64,000 nt of DNA from Lacinutrix jangbogonensis (GTDB taxonomy: Bacteria > Bacteroidota > Bacteroidia > Flavobacteriales > Flavobacteriaceae), in the NCBI RefSeq assembly GCF_000797445.1, contig NZ_JSWF01000044.1, positions 62,001 to 126,000 of the forward strand, read 5' to 3'. The number at the start of each line of letters is the position of its first letter. Within the stretch, counting starts at the first letter, position 1. Position numbers and translations under genes: made by a program. Shown piece after piece: positions 17,813 to 28,539 of this stretch. The notes below the pieces were generated by a model. The model saw only the letters and a program-made list of their open reading frames with translations. It ran no database searches and was not told the origin of the DNA.

Positions 17813-19312
17813 TTATGCTAAAACTGGATTTTGTTCGGTTTCCGTTTTTACAGTTTTCATAGCTGTCATTGCAGCTCTTAAACGTTGTCCAACTGCTTCA
17901 ATTGGATGATTTCTAATCGCGCCGTTTGTTGCAATTAATTCAATATTATCTACTGCATTTGATGCCGAAAACGACTTACCAATAATATCAGTTTTTACTG
18001 TTTTTATAAAATCGGTTAACAAAGGCTTACACGCATGATCAAATAGGTAACAACCATATTCTGCTGTATCTGAAATCACGCGATTCATTTCAAATAATTT
18101 CTTTCTAGCGATTGTATTTGCTATTAATGGTAATTCATGTAAAGATTCGTAGTAAGCAGAATCTTCAACAATTCCTGCACTTACCATTGTTTCGAATGCT
18201 AATTCTACTCCGGATTTTACAAAGGCTACTAATAAAACACCATGATCAAAGTACTCTTGTTCACTAATATGTTCTGATGTCAATGTTGTTTTTTCAAATG
18301 CTGTTTCACCAGTTGCAGCTCTCCACTTTAATAAGTTAACATCGTCATTTCCCCAATCTTCCATCATGGTTTTCGAGAAATGACCAGAAATAATATCGTC
18401 CATGTGCTTTTCAAAAAGCGGACGCATAACATCTTTTAATTCTTCAGATAATTCGTAAGCTTTTACTTTTGCTGGATTGGATAAACGATCCATCATATTA
18501 GTAATACCACCATGCTTTAAAGCTTCAGTGATTGTTTCCCAGCCATATTGAATTAATTTTGCAGCATAACTAGCCTCAATACCTTCTTCAACCATTTTGT
18601 CAAAACTTAATATCGCTCCTGTTTGTAATAGACCACATAAAATGGTTTGTTCTCCCATTAAATCACTTTTTACTTCAGCAATAAAAGAGGACTCTAAAAC
18701 ACCAGCCTTATCGCCTCCAGTAGCTACAGCATATGCTTTCGCTTGAATCCAACCTTTATTTTCTGGATCGTTTTCTGGATGTACAGCAATTAATGTTGGC
18801 ACTCCAAAACCACGTTTGTACTCCTCACGAACTTCTGTTCCAGGACATTTTGGTGCGACCATAATTACCGTTAAATCTTTACGTATTTGCATTCCTTCTT
18901 CAACAATATTAAAACCATGAGAGTAACTTAATGTTGCTCCTTTTTTCATTAAAGGCATTACCGTTTTAACCACATTTGTGTGCTGCTTATCTGGAGTTAA
19001 GTTTAACACCAGATCTGCAGTAGGTATTAACTCCTGATAAGTACCTACTTTAAATTTATTAGACGTCGCATTTTTATATGAATCCCGTTTTTGATCGATG
19101 GCTACTTGGCGCAATGTATATGAAATATCAAGCCCAGAATCGCGCATATTTAATCCTTGGTTTAGTCCTTGAGCACCACAACCAACAATAACGATTTTCT
19201 TGCCTTTTAATGCATTCACGCCATCTTCAAATTCTGAAGCATCCATGAAACGACATTTCCCTAATTGCTTTAATTGTTTTCGTAATGGTAATGTGTTGAA
19301 ATAATTTGACAT
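17813..19312 (-). CDS. ilvC: Ketol-acid reductoisomerase, class II (long form)
   Basis: IlvC rearranges and reduces acetolactate and acetohydroxybutyrate with NADPH. Its 499 residues and duplicated helical C-terminal domain mark it as the long class II form, like the E. coli enzyme, rather than the 330-residue class I. The nucleotide-binding segment [23 protein letters not shown] is near residue 35. Mg2+-site acidic residues occur in [20 protein letters not shown] near 225. It starts 13 bases after ilvN in the ilv operon. Confidence 0.96.
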   Translation of the reverse strand: MSNYFNTLPLRKQLKQLGKCRFMDASEFEDGVNALKGKKIVIVGCGAQGLNQGLNMRDSGLDISYTLRQVAIDQKRDSYKNATSNKFKVGTYQELIPTADLVLNLTPDKQHTNVVKTVMPLMKKGATLSYSHGFNIVEEGMQIRKDLTVIMVAPKCPGTEVREEYKRGFGVPTLIAVHPENDPENKGWIQAKAYAVATGGDKAGVLESSFIAEVKSDLMGEQTILCGLLQTGAILSFDKMVEEGIEASYAAKLIQYGWETITEALKHGGITNMMDRLSNPAKVKAYELSEELKDVMRPLFEKHMDDIISGHFSKTMMEDWGNDDVNLLKWRAATGETAFEKTTLTSEHISEQEYFDHGVLLVAFVKSGVELAFETMVSAGIVEDSAYYESLHELPLIANTIARKKLFEMNRVISDTAEYGCYLFDHACKPLLTDFIKTVKTDIIGKSFSASNAVDNIELIATNGAIRNHPIEAVGQRLRAAMTAMKTVKTETEQNPVLA

Positions 19313-19325
19313 TTCTTAGTTGTTT

Positions 19326-19856
19326 TTAATGTTGTAATGCTTTTAGCATTGTAGATATTTGCATTTCGTCTTTAGTAACCGCAATGCGTCCTGAACGCGT
19401 AAATTGCATGATTCCAAAAACAGTTAACTCTCTATGTAATAAATCTATTTCTTCTTTTCTACCTGATTTCTCAATGACAAAAAAGGCTTTATTTACAGTA
19501 ACAATTCTGGCATTACTTTCTTTTATTATATTCTGGATTTGTCGCTCGTTAAATAGCAAGTCAGATTTAATTTTAAACAGACATGTTTCTTGGTAAATCG
19601 TTTCGTCTTCGGTGTGATAATAAGCTTTGATAACTTCGACTTGCTTTTCAATCTGACCGATAATTTTTTTCATTTGTTCTTCGGAAAGCTTAACCACCAT
19701 AATCCATTTGGTAACATTTTCAATTTCTGAAACCGATGAATTAATACTTTCTATATTAATATGGCGTCTTTGAAAAATTGCCGAAATACGGTTTAGTAAC
19801 CCGATGTTATTTTCGGTGTAAATCGATACTGTATATAATTTGTTTTCTTGACTCAT
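19326..19856 (-). CDS. ilvN: Acetolactate synthase small (regulatory) subunit
   Basis: IlvN activates the catalytic subunit and confers valine feedback inhibition. The N-terminal ACT domain is clear: LYTVSIYTENNIGLLNRISAIFQRR followed by HINIESINSS. A second small domain occupies about residues 80-165 (LFKIKSDLL, ending in FTRSGRIAVTK). At 176 residues it matches the common bacterial form. It lies 115 bases after ilvB, a larger gap than elsewhere in the operon, and only 13 bases before ilvC. Confidence 0.94.
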   Translation of the reverse strand: MSQENKLYTVSIYTENNIGLLNRISAIFQRRHINIESINSSVSEIENVTKWIMVVKLSEEQMKKIIGQIEKQVEVIKAYYHTEDETIYQETCLFKIKSDLLFNERQIQNIIKESNARIVTVNKAFFVIEKSGRKEEIDLLHRELTVFGIMQFTRSGRIAVTKDEMQISTMLKALQH

Positions 19857-19971
19857 TCGTTGTTATATTATAGATAAAAGAGGATACAAAAGAGACTTGT
19901 ACGCGATTGAATTCTATTTTTTTTCCACATTTACCTTTTCTCTTTTCTCTATGCTCTGTTTTCTTTTTAAT

Positions 19972-21708
19972 TTACTCTAATCTCATATCTGAGACACTTG
20001 CTCCTGTGGGAATCATAGGAAATACATTACCTTCCTTTTCCACTCTTATCTCTAAGAAATAAGGACCGTCACTAGCAATCATTTCTTCAACGGCAGCCTT
20101 TAAACCTGTTCTAGTTGTAACTTTTTTTGCATCAATATAATAGCCTTTAGCTATGGCTACAAAATCTGGATTTACCATTTCTGTAGAAGCATATCGTTTA
20201 TCGAAAAATAACTCTTGCCATTGGCGAACCATTCCGAGGAATTCATTATTTAAAACCACAATTTTTACAGGTACTTTCTGCTGAAAAATAGTCCCTAATT
20301 CTTGAATGGTCATTTGGTAACCACCATCACCAATAATAGCAACAACTTCGCGATCTGGAGCAGCCATTTTTGCGCCAATTGCAGCTGGCAAAGCAAAGCC
20401 CATTGTACCTAATCCACCTGAAGTAATGTTACTTTTAGTTTTATTAAATTCCGCATAGCGACACGCTATCATTTGGTGCTGACCAACATCACTAACTATA
20501 GCTGCATCACCTTTGGTTTGTATATTGATTTCTTTCAATACTTCTCCCATTGTTAAGCCCTCTTTTGTTGGATGCAAGTCTCCTTTTATAACTTTATCGT
20601 ATTCAATTTTATATAAATCTTTAAATTTTTGATGCCATTCTGCATGTTTATTTTCCTTTAGTAAAGGAAGAATCGCTGCCAAAGTTTCCTTTGAATTACC
20701 CATTACAGCAACATCAGTTTTTATGATTTTATCTACTTCTGCTGGATCAATTTCAAAATGAATCACCTTTGCTTGTTTTGCATAGGTTTCAAGATTTCCT
20801 GTAACACGATCGTCAAAACGCATTCCAACAGCAATTAAAACATCACATTGATTGGTTAATACATTTGGTGCATAATTACCATGCATTCCAACCATACCAA
20901 CATTTAAATCGTGAGCAGTTGGCAATGCAGAAGCCCCTAAAATAGTCCAAGCCGAAGGTATTCCTGCTTTTTCAATAACTGCTTTAAATTCAGCTTCAGC
21001 TTCACCCAAAATCACACCTTGCCCCCAAACTATTAGTGGTTTTTTTGCGGTGTTTATTAATTCGGCAGCAGCTTTTAATGAATTTTCATCCGTTTTTGGC
21101 ACTGGCACATAACTACGTATTCCTGTGCATTTTTCATATTTAAAATCGAATTCTTCAAATTGTGCATCTTTAGTAATATCGACTAAAACAGGTCCTGGCC
21201 TTCCGCTTTTAGCAATATAAAAAGCTTTCGCCATGACTTCGGGTATTTGCGATGCTTTGGTAATTTGATGATTCCATTTGGTTACTGGTGTAGAGATACC
21301 GATAATATCAGTTTCTTGAAAAGCATCTGTTCCTAATAAGTGCGAACCTACTTGACCAGTAATGCAAACCATTGGTGTAGAATCTATTTGCGCATCTGCA
21401 ATTCCTGTTATTAAATTAGTAGCTCCAGGACCAGAAGTTGCTATTGCGACACCAACTTTACCAGAAATCCTAGCATAACCTTGTGCAGCATGTGTTGCAC
21501 CTTGTTCATGACGCGTTAAAACGTGGTGAATTTTGTCTTGATACTTATATAATTCGTCGTAAACTGGCATAATTGCACCTCCAGGATATCCATAAAGAAT
21601 ATCAACACCTTCGGCTAGTAAACATTTTATAATAGCTTCACTACCTGAAACGCGTTCTGTGGTTTGCGTATTTTGTGAGTCTTTTTGTATAGTTTGAGTT
21701 TCTTTCAT
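19972..21708 (-). CDS. ilvB: Acetolactate synthase large (catalytic) subunit
   Basis: IlvB condenses two pyruvates, or pyruvate with 2-oxobutanoate, using thiamine diphosphate and a structural FAD. The catalytic glutamate is E68 in LTRHEQGATHAAQGYAR. The TPP/Mg2+ motif begins IGDGGYQMTIQELGT and ends at VVLNNEFLGM near residues 455-487. The family block SGPGATNLITGIADAQ follows the glutamate. The 578 residues are a normal length. It starts 15 bases behind ilvD, so dehydratase and synthase are co-expressed. Confidence 0.96.
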   Translation of the reverse strand: MKETQTIQKDSQNTQTTERVSGSEAIIKCLLAEGVDILYGYPGGAIMPVYDELYKYQDKIHHVLTRHEQGATHAAQGYARISGKVGVAIATSGPGATNLITGIADAQIDSTPMVCITGQVGSHLLGTDAFQETDIIGISTPVTKWNHQITKASQIPEVMAKAFYIAKSGRPGPVLVDITKDAQFEEFDFKYEKCTGIRSYVPVPKTDENSLKAAAELINTAKKPLIVWGQGVILGEAEAEFKAVIEKAGIPSAWTILGASALPTAHDLNVGMVGMHGNYAPNVLTNQCDVLIAVGMRFDDRVTGNLETYAKQAKVIHFEIDPAEVDKIIKTDVAVMGNSKETLAAILPLLKENKHAEWHQKFKDLYKIEYDKVIKGDLHPTKEGLTMGEVLKEINIQTKGDAAIVSDVGQHQMIACRYAEFNKTKSNITSGGLGTMGFALPAAIGAKMAAPDREVVAIIGDGGYQMTIQELGTIFQQKVPVKIVVLNNEFLGMVRQWQELFFDKRYASTEMVNPDFVAIAKGYYIDAKKVTTRTGLKAAVEEMIASDGPYFLEIRVEKEGNVFPMIPTGASVSDMRLE

Positions 21709-21723
21709 GCTTAAAACATCTGT

Positions 21724-23403
21724 TTAAAATTCATCAGTTACGCAACCTTTTGAGGCTGATGATACTGTCTTTGCGTATTTATATAAAACACCACGTTCAA
21801 ATTTCAACTTTGGTGCTTTCCATACTTGTCTTCTTTTTTGCAACTCTTCTTCGGAAACCTCCACAGAAATAGAGTTAGTTTCTGCATCGATAGCTATAAT
21901 ATCTCCATCTTTAACTAAAGCAATTGTTCCGCCTTCTTGAGCTTCAGGAGTAATATGCCCAACTACAAAACCATGCGTTCCTCCAGAAAATCTACCATCC
22001 GTAATTAATGCCACCTCTTTACCTAAACCTGCTCCCATAATGGCTGCTGTTGGTTTTAGCATTTCTGGCATTCCCGGACCTCCTTTTGGGCCTTCGTAAC
22101 GAATAACGACTACATCTCCTTTTTCTACTTTCCCATCTCTTATTCCATCATTGGCAGCATATTCACCTTCGAATACTTTTGCTTTTCCTTTAAAAGCCAA
22201 ACCTTCTTTTCCTGTAATTTTAGCCACACTTCCTTCGGTTGCTAAATTTCCGTAGAGCATTCTTAAATGTCCAGAGATCTTAATAGGATCTTCTATTGGT
22301 TTAATAACGTTTTGACCTTCTTTTAAATCTGCAACATCTAATAAGTTTTCAGCTAATGTTTTTCCTGTAACGGTTAAACAATCACCATGTAGCATTCCTT
22401 TTTTAAGCAAGTATTTCATAACTGCTGGAATTCCACCAACGGCATGAACATCTTCCATTAAGTATTTACCGCTTGGCTTTAAGTCGGCCAAAAATGGTGT
22501 ATTGTCACTAATATCTTGGAAATCTTTAAGCGTGAAATCTATTTGTGCAGCTCTTGCAATCGCTAAAAAGTGTAACACGGCATTTGTTGAGCCACCTAAA
22601 ATTGTAACTAAGCGCACTGCGTTTCCCAGAGATTTCCTTGTAATAATATCACTCGGTTTTATGTCTTTTTCTAAAAGCAATCGCAAAGCCTCACCAGCTT
22701 TTACAGACTCTTCTTTTTTAGCTTCGCTTAATGCAGGATTTGAAGAATTAAAAGGCAGTGTCATACCCAAAGCCTCAATTGCAGACGCCATCGTGTTTGC
22801 TGTATACATTCCTCCACAAGCTCCAGCTCCAGGACATGCTTTTTGAACAATGCTTTGGTATTCTGCTTCATCCATTTTACCTGCTACTTTACTTCCCCAA
22901 GCTTCGAAAGCAGAAACGACATCTAACTTTTGACCATTATGGCAACCAGAATCTATTGTTCCTCCATATACTAAAATACTTGGACGATCTAAACGAATCA
23001 TTGCCATTAAAGCACCAGGCATATTTTTATCGCATCCAACAACAGTAATCAAACCATCATAACTCATTGCTTGCACAACTGTTTCCATAGAATCTGCAAT
23101 AATATCTCTTGAAGGTAAAGAATAACGCATTCCTGGTGTTCCCATAGAAATACCATCACTAACACCAATGGTATTAAAAATTAATCCGATAATGTCTTCT
23201 TTTTTTGTTCCTTCCTTAACTAATTTAGCCAAGTCGTTAAGATGCATATTACAAGGATTCCCTTCGTAACCGGTACTTGCTATTCCAATAATGGGCTTAA
23301 AAAAATCTTCTTTTGTTAACCCAATTGCATGCAACATGGCTTGTGCTGCTGGCTGAGTTGGATCTTGAGTTACTGTTTTACTGTATTTGTTTAATTGGTT
23401 CAT
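21724..23403 (-). CDS. ilvD: Dihydroxy-acid dehydratase
   Basis: IlvD dehydrates dihydroxy acids to the keto acids of valine and isoleucine using an Fe-S cluster. Cluster cysteines are seen in [10 protein letters not shown] (C51), [11 protein letters not shown] (near 120) and [16 protein letters not shown] (near 190). The C-terminal signature [19 protein letters not shown] is intact. It is the first gene of the leftward ilv operon, with 283 bases of divergent regulatory space shared with the xanthine dehydrogenase genes. I saw no leader peptide rich in branched-chain codons in the leader, so classical attenuation is not supported. Confidence 0.96.
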   Translation of the reverse strand: MNQLNKYSKTVTQDPTQPAAQAMLHAIGLTKEDFFKPIIGIASTGYEGNPCNMHLNDLAKLVKEGTKKEDIIGLIFNTIGVSDGISMGTPGMRYSLPSRDIIADSMETVVQAMSYDGLITVVGCDKNMPGALMAMIRLDRPSILVYGGTIDSGCHNGQKLDVVSAFEAWGSKVAGKMDEAEYQSIVQKACPGAGACGGMYTANTMASAIEALGMTLPFNSSNPALSEAKKEESVKAGEALRLLLEKDIKPSDIITRKSLGNAVRLVTILGGSTNAVLHFLAIARAAQIDFTLKDFQDISDNTPFLADLKPSGKYLMEDVHAVGGIPAVMKYLLKKGMLHGDCLTVTGKTLAENLLDVADLKEGQNVIKPIEDPIKISGHLRMLYGNLATEGSVAKITGKEGLAFKGKAKVFEGEYAANDGIRDGKVEKGDVVVIRYEGPKGGPGMPEMLKPTAAIMGAGLGKEVALITDGRFSGGTHGFVVGHITPEAQEGGTIALVKDGDIIAIDAETNSISVEVSEEELQKRRQVWKAPKLKFERGVLYKYAKTVSSASKGCVTDEF

Positions 23404-23544
23404 ATTTTTATTTGCTAAATCTAAAGTACTTGTTTACATTTTTTTGACTATAACTATTAATTAATTTTTCGCTAAAGCCAACCCTTAAAATACTGATTCA
23501 ACTAACTAAATAACAATAACTTAAACACCTTTCTCTATGATGTT

Positions 23545-23552
23545 CAAATCTA
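23545..23552 (-). promoter_or_regulatory. Possible -7 box for the ilv operon
   Basis: The minus strand reads TAGATTTG, a match to TAnnTTTG. It would give a leader of about 135 bases before ilvD. No TTG element lies at the usual 19-20 base spacing, and such 8-mers occur by chance about once per kilobase or two here. Confidence 0.25.
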
Positions 23553-23686
23553 TTATTTTGTTGTATAAAAAAAGATACTAAATCAAGAAAAGCCAAAATT
23601 AATTCCTATTTTTAATTCATTAAAATAAGAAACAAAAATAACTTTAAAATGTTATATTAGATATTTGGTACTTATTAATAAAATAT

Positions 23687-25096
23687 ATGACAACCTTCAT
23701 TCTAAATAACAAAATCATTAAAACACCAGAACATTCTGGAATTACATTATTAGATTTTGTTCGTTATCAGCAACGCCTTACAGGAACAAAAATTGGTTGT
23801 CGTGAAGGCGATTGTGGTGCTTGCACAGTTTTAGTTGGCACCTTAACAAACGATACTATGAAATACCAAAGTATCACATCGTGTATTTCGCCATTAGGAA
23901 ATTCGCATGGCAAACATATTGTAACGGTAGAAGGCACTAACCTTAAAAACAAATTAACTATCGCTCAAGAGGCTATGAAAGCAAATTACGCAACACAATG
24001 CGGATTCTGCACGCCAGGTTTTGTGGTTGCTTTAACAGGTTTTGCGTTGTCAAATTCTGAAAATAATTATAGTAATGCTATTGATGCCATTAGTGGTAAC
24101 ATTTGCAGATGCACAGGTTACAAAGCAATTGAAAAGGCTGCACATCAAGTGGTTAAAAAATTAGAGAGCCAAGAAAAAAACTCTTTTAAATGGTTAATTG
24201 AAAATGAATTTATTCCTGAATATTTTAAGAATATACCTCAGCGTTTAAAAGATATTGACGTTAAAGATTTAAACCAACCTAAAGGGAAATATGTTTCTGG
24301 AGGGACAGATTTATATGTACAACAAGCGGATCATTTAGCAGATAATGATGTGTATCTTATTGCCGAAAAACACTATTTAAAAGGTATCACAATTGAAAAC
24401 AAAACGTGTACCATTGGCACAAATGCAACGGTTTCAGATTTATGGAATCATACAGAATTAAATAGCATTTTACCAAACTTACGACAACACTTAAAACTGG
24501 TCTCTTCAGAACACATTAGAAATATGGCTTCCATAGGCGGAAACCTTGTAAACGCGTCACCTATTGGAGACATGACCATATTTTTTTTAGCTCTTAATAG
24601 CAATATTACAATTACAAATGAAGACCAAAAAGAGCGCACTATTTTGCTCAAAAACTTCTACCAAGATTATAAAAAATTCGATTTAAAAACCGGAGAACTT
24701 ATAAAAAATATCCACTTTAAATTACCCAATAAATGCTCGTTTTTTAATTTTGAAAAAGTCTGCAAACGAACACATTTAGATATTGCTAGTGTGAATTCTG
24801 CAATACATATTTCTATTGAAAAAGAAACAATTCTAGAAGCACACATTTCTATTGGTGGAGTTTCTGCAATTCCTAAATACCTGCATAAAACTTCGGATTT
24901 CTTAATAGGGAAACCATTGACTTTAGAAACAATATTAGAAGCTAATAAAATGCTTCAAAAAGAAATTACACCAATTAGCGATGTTCGCGGCAAAAGTGAC
25001 TATAAACGTTTGTTGGCCAGACAATTGTTTTTTGCACATTTCATGGAGTTGTTCCCAAATAATTTCACCCTAAACGATTTTGTTAAGCATGCATAA
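23687..25096 (+). CDS. xdhA: Xanthine dehydrogenase small subunit (2Fe-2S and FAD domains)
   Basis: This 469-residue subunit passes electrons from the molybdenum centre to FAD and NAD+. The plant-type 2Fe-2S site uses C38, C43, C46 and C66, and the second cluster uses C105, C108, C140 and C142 (CGFCTPG and CRCTG). From about residue 180 comes the FAD domain, with SGGTDLYVQQ and the nucleotide-binding SIGGNLVNASPIGDM. Both iron-sulphur and FAD domains are fused, as in XdhA of Rhodobacter-type enzymes. The last eight bases overlap the start of the large subunit. Confidence 0.93.
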   Translation: MTTFILNNKIIKTPEHSGITLLDFVRYQQRLTGTKIGCREGDCGACTVLVGTLTNDTMKYQSITSCISPLGNSHGKHIVTVEGTNLKNKLTIAQEAMKANYATQCGFCTPGFVVALTGFALSNSENNYSNAIDAISGNICRCTGYKAIEKAAHQVVKKLESQEKNSFKWLIENEFIPEYFKNIPQRLKDIDVKDLNQPKGKYVSGGTDLYVQQADHLADNDVYLIAEKHYLKGITIENKTCTIGTNATVSDLWNHTELNSILPNLRQHLKLVSSEHIRNMASIGGNLVNASPIGDMTIFFLALNSNITITNEDQKERTILLKNFYQDYKKFDLKTGELIKNIHFKLPNKCSFFNFEKVCKRTHLDIASVNSAIHISIEKETILEAHISIGGVSAIPKYLHKTSDFLIGKPLTLETILEANKMLQKEITPISDVRGKSDYKRLLARQLFFAHFMELFPNNFTLNDFVKHA

Positions 25097-27413
25097 AAAC
25101 AAAACCAATAAAGTCTTAGATAGTAAATTAGATTCCGTTTCTATTGCCCTAAAACGCAGTATTAAAAACTTAGATTCTTACACACATGTTCGCGGAGAAT
25201 CGTTGTATGTGGACGATATAAATATTAGACAAGGTACATTTCACGCTGTCGTTTTTGATTCACCAAAAGCCCACGGAAAAATTAAGCGTATTGATTATTC
25301 TAAAGCGGAGGCTTTGGAAGGTGTTGAGAGAATCTTTACTTATAAAGATATTCCTGGTGAAAATGAAATTGGAGGCATCATTCCTGATGAACCTTTGTTT
25401 GCTGAAGACGAAGTTCATTTTTGGGGCATGCCAATTGCTTTAATTGTTGCAGAATCTGAATTTATTGCCAGAAAAGCGAGACAATTAATAGCCATTGAAA
25501 TTGAAGAATTACCAGTAATTACCACTGCAAAAGAAGCCAAAGCAAAAGGCAACTTTATTAATGCACCAAGATCCTTTAGTTTAGGTGATACTGAAAAAGC
25601 ATTCCAAGATTGTAAGTATGTTTTTGAAGGTGAAACGTTTTCAAACGGACAAGAACATTTATATATTGAAGCACAAGGTGCTTATGCCGAACCTTTAGAA
25701 AATGGAAATATAAAAATCACATCATCTACCCAAGGCCCAACTTCTGTTCAAAAAACAATTGCTCATGTTCTTGGTATTGCTATGCACAAAATTGAAGTAG
25801 ATGTTACGCGCCTTGGTGGTGGATTTGGTGGTAAAGAAGACCAAGCAACACCTTGGGCTGTAATGGCTGCTTTAGCAACGTATCATTTAAATCAATCCGT
25901 AAAATTAATACTAAATCGACATGATGATCTGCGCATGACTGGAAAACGTCACCCTTATGAAAGCACCTATAAAATAGGCCTTTCTAAAGACTTAAAAATT
26001 CTAGCGTACCAGACTGAATTTTTGCAAAATTCTGGTGCCGCAGCAGATTTATCGCCTGCAATTGCTGAACGCACATTATTTCATGCTACTAACAGCTATT
26101 ATGTACCAAATGTCACTACAAAAGTGATAAGTTGCAAAACCAACTTACCACCAAATACAGCATTTCGAGGTTTTGGTGGACCACAAGGCATGTTTGTTAT
26201 TGAGTCTGCTATTGCAAAAGCGGCACATGAAATTGGAGTAAGCACAAGACAAATTCAAGAAGTCAATTTATTAGATGAAAACGACACGTTTTCTTACGGA
26301 CAAATTGCCAAGAAAGTAGAAGCCAAAAACACCTGGAATTCTGCAAAAAACATATTTAATAGTGAAGCTTTAGAACAAGACGTTAAAGATTTTAATAAAA
26401 ACAACAAAGCATTTAAAAAAGGATTGGCTTTTATGCCGATAACTTTTGGAATTTCATTTACTAATACACCTATGAATCATGCACGTGCTTTGGTTCATAT
26501 TTATTTAGATGGTAGTATTGGGATTAGTACTGCTGCTGTAGAAATGGGACAAGGTGTCAACACCAAAATGATGCAAATAGCTGCTGATGTGTTTTCAGTC
26601 TCAATCGAGAAAATCAAGATTGAATCCACTAATACAACCAGAGTTGCAAACACCTCTCCTTCAGCCGCGAGTTCTACTGCAGATTTAAACGGAAAAGCAA
26701 CTTTAATGGCTTGTAATTCACTTTTAGAACGCTTGAAAACTGTAGCTTCACAAGACTTAAATGTTTCCGAAAGCAGCATCTGTTTAAAAGATGAATGTGT
26801 TTATGTTAATGATAAAAAATCCGAATTATTATGGACAGCACTTATAAGTAGTGCCATGTTAAAACGTGTCGCTTTATCTGAGAACGCACATTACGCGACA
26901 CCAGAAATTCACTTTGACAAAACGAAAGAAAAAGGACACCCTTTTGCATATCATGTTTACGGAACAGCTATCACTACCACAACTATAGATTGCATTCGAG
27001 GTACTTACGAATTTGATTACGTAAAGATTGTACATGATTACGGGAAAAGCATGAGTGAAGGTATTGATTTAGGCCAAGTGGAAGGTGCGTTAATTCAAGG
27101 CATTGGATGGATGACGATGGAAGAAATTGCGTATAATAAAGACGGGAAATTATTGTCTAATGCATTGTCAACCTATAAAATTCCGGATATATTTTCAGTT
27201 CCAAAAATCGTGGAAGTGATTCCTGTAGAAACCGAAGGAAATGATATGGCTATTTTAAAATCTAAAGCCGTTGGCGAACCACCATTAATGTATGGCATTG
27301 GTGCTTATTTTGCACTTCAAAATGCCATTAAAGCATTTAATTCTAAATACGAGTTAGAGTTTCATGCGCCAATGACACCAGAAAAAGTACTTATGAGTTT
27401 ATATAAAAAATAA
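25089..27413 (+). CDS. xdhB: Xanthine dehydrogenase molybdopterin-binding subunit
   Basis: This is the large molybdenum-cofactor subunit that hydroxylates purines such as hypoxanthine and xanthine. About 774 residues follow the ATG at 25089. An upstream in-frame TTG at 25080 is possible but lacks support. Cofactor and active-site blocks are visible: TRLGGGFGGKEDQA near residue 240, FRGFGGPQGM near 360, AVEMGQGVNTKM near 485, and the catalytic-glutamate loop KAVGEPPLMYGIGAYFA near 730. Subunit and domain layout favour xanthine dehydrogenase over aldehyde oxidase. Exact substrate specificity cannot be read from sequence. Confidence 0.92.
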   Translation: MHKNKTNKVLDSKLDSVSIALKRSIKNLDSYTHVRGESLYVDDINIRQGTFHAVVFDSPKAHGKIKRIDYSKAEALEGVERIFTYKDIPGENEIGGIIPDEPLFAEDEVHFWGMPIALIVAESEFIARKARQLIAIEIEELPVITTAKEAKAKGNFINAPRSFSLGDTEKAFQDCKYVFEGETFSNGQEHLYIEAQGAYAEPLENGNIKITSSTQGPTSVQKTIAHVLGIAMHKIEVDVTRLGGGFGGKEDQATPWAVMAALATYHLNQSVKLILNRHDDLRMTGKRHPYESTYKIGLSKDLKILAYQTEFLQNSGAAADLSPAIAERTLFHATNSYYVPNVTTKVISCKTNLPPNTAFRGFGGPQGMFVIESAIAKAAHEIGVSTRQIQEVNLLDENDTFSYGQIAKKVEAKNTWNSAKNIFNSEALEQDVKDFNKNNKAFKKGLAFMPITFGISFTNTPMNHARALVHIYLDGSIGISTAAVEMGQGVNTKMMQIAADVFSVSIEKIKIESTNTTRVANTSPSAASSTADLNGKATLMACNSLLERLKTVASQDLNVSESSICLKDECVYVNDKKSELLWTALISSAMLKRVALSENAHYATPEIHFDKTKEKGHPFAYHVYGTAITTTTIDCIRGTYEFDYVKIVHDYGKSMSEGIDLGQVEGALIQGIGWMTMEEIAYNKDGKLLSNALSTYKIPDIFSVPKIVEVIPVETEGNDMAILKSKAVGEPPLMYGIGAYFALQNAIKAFNSKYELEFHAPMTPEKVLMSLYKK

Positions 27414-27556
27414 ACAGTATCAATTAATATAAAAATATACTTATCGCACTCCATTACAAAAAGCAAAACATTCTTAAAGGTGCACTTATTTATAGTGCTG
27501 GTGATACTATTGCAGCCTTATTACTCCATGAGTTTTCTTGGTATCGTTTACTAGGA

Positions 27557-27931
27557 ATGATATTTATTGGCGCCTCTTTTTACGCCTTTGAAATTCCAAA
27601 TTATTTTGATTGGATTGTAAAAAAGACACAATATTTAAAAGGCAGTAAAGCGACATTAACCAAAACTGTTTTGGCAATAGCGTATTTTAATCCGCTATGG
27701 ATTGCTAGACATTTATTGTTTATAAAATTATTTTCTGGTCAGTTTGATAAGATTGGCTTTAATCTTATAGAAATTGCCTTTTGGTCCTTTTTAGTAAATA
27801 TTCCTATTTCATTTATAGCGAATTATATTATTCAAAACCGATTTAAACTGAAGTGGCGTTTTTTAGGAAGTGCCGTTTTTTCTGGAATTATGGCTATTTA
27901 TTACGCTTTGAGTGAAATCATTTTTGGGTAA
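27557..27931 (+). CDS. Small multi-pass membrane protein, start codon apparently lost
   Basis: From the first ATG this gives 124 residues with three or four hydrophobic segments (MIFIGASFYAFEIPNYF, TVLAIAYFNPLWIARHLLF, ISFIANYIIQ, FSGIMAIYYALSEIIF). The frame stays open upstream from 27428 and encodes plausible continuous protein, including HYKKQNILKGALIYSAGDT and a further membrane segment. That stretch has no ATG, GTG or TTG. An ATA at 27437 sits where a start would be expected, so the true protein is likely about 165 residues, with a mutated or non-standard start. The layout is faintly like Mpv17-type proteins. Function is unknown. Confidence 0.55.
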   Translation: MIFIGASFYAFEIPNYFDWIVKKTQYLKGSKATLTKTVLAIAYFNPLWIARHLLFIKLFSGQFDKIGFNLIEIAFWSFLVNIPISFIANYIIQNRFKLKWRFLGSAVFSGIMAIYYALSEIIFG

Positions 27932-27944
27932 TTAAATTCTTTAC

Positions 27945-27982
27945 TTTTCAAAGTAGATTCCGCATCAAGTGCAGAATGACAA
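27945..27982. repeat. Possible small dispersed-element remnant
   Basis: The stretch GATTCCGCATCAAGTGCAGAATGAC shortly after the membrane-protein gene has an imperfect ATTCCGCA/TGCAGAAT inverted repeat. It resembles short interspersed palindromes that I recall from flavobacterial intergenic regions. Nothing else in this 122-base gap stands out. Confidence 0.3.
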
Positions 27983-28053
27983 ATCCTATAATAATTTTTA
28001 ATTAAAGGTTCTAACGCATTTCTATTGCTCTAAATGTGACACTGCCTTTACTG

Positions 28054-28539
28054 TCAAATTATTCTTTTCAATGCTTCTTTGTTTATAATTTTATACTCAG
28101 AAATTGCATAATGTTTCAAAACGTCTTCAAGCAAATAATCACGTACCACCAAAATTAAATGCTGATTTGCATTATGCATGTGCTTCGGAATTAATTTTTC
28201 AGATGAAAGATGCAAGCCTTCATTCTTTAGTTCCAGCTTACCTATTTCATCAATAATGAGATATTGATCTTTAGTTTCTAAGGCAATCAAAATCAGGAAT
28301 TCATGCGCCTTTTTAAATGCAGATTTCAAAAACTTGAAGCTTCCTATTTCAATAACTTCTTCATTGTTACTTTCAACTTCAAGTTCAAATACTTCTTTAT
28401 CTTTTACTTTCAAAAAGTATCGTTTTCCTTCTTCATTATCTGGACACAACAAACCATCAACATCAATTCTAGTACTAGACCAATCTAACAAAGCTGTTGT
28501 TTTCCCTGTTCTAATTGCACCTGTAAGGATATAAATCAT
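28054..28539 (-). CDS. Small P-loop NTPase, THEP1-like
   Basis: The 161-residue protein opens with a Walker A motif, LTGAIRTGKTTALLDW (residues 5-20), and has a Walker B-like strand QYLIIDEIGKLEL near residues 110-125. This order and the DEIGKLEL wording match the NTPase THEP1 (nucleoside-triphosphatase) family. The start overlaps the stop of the upstream membrane-protein gene by four bases (ATGA), so the two are translationally coupled and probably act together. It is too short for, and lacks, the ABC signature, so it is not a conventional transporter ATPase. Confidence 0.75.
   Translation of the reverse strand: MIYILTGAIRTGKTTALLDWSSTRIDVDGLLCPDNEEGKRYFLKVKDKEVFELEVESNNEEVIEIGSFKFLKSAFKKAHEFLILIALETKDQYLIIDEIGKLELKNEGLHLSSEKLIPKHMHNANQHLILVVRDYLLEDVLKHYAISEYKIINKEALKRII

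Noticed and set aside
22502-23048. Two overlapping plus-strand ORFs inside ilvD
   Set aside because: Antisense shadows of a fully conserved ilvD.
23404-23540. Leader-peptide attenuator upstream of ilvD
   Set aside because: The minus-strand leader holds no short ORF rich in Leu, Ile or Val codons and no clear paired terminator.
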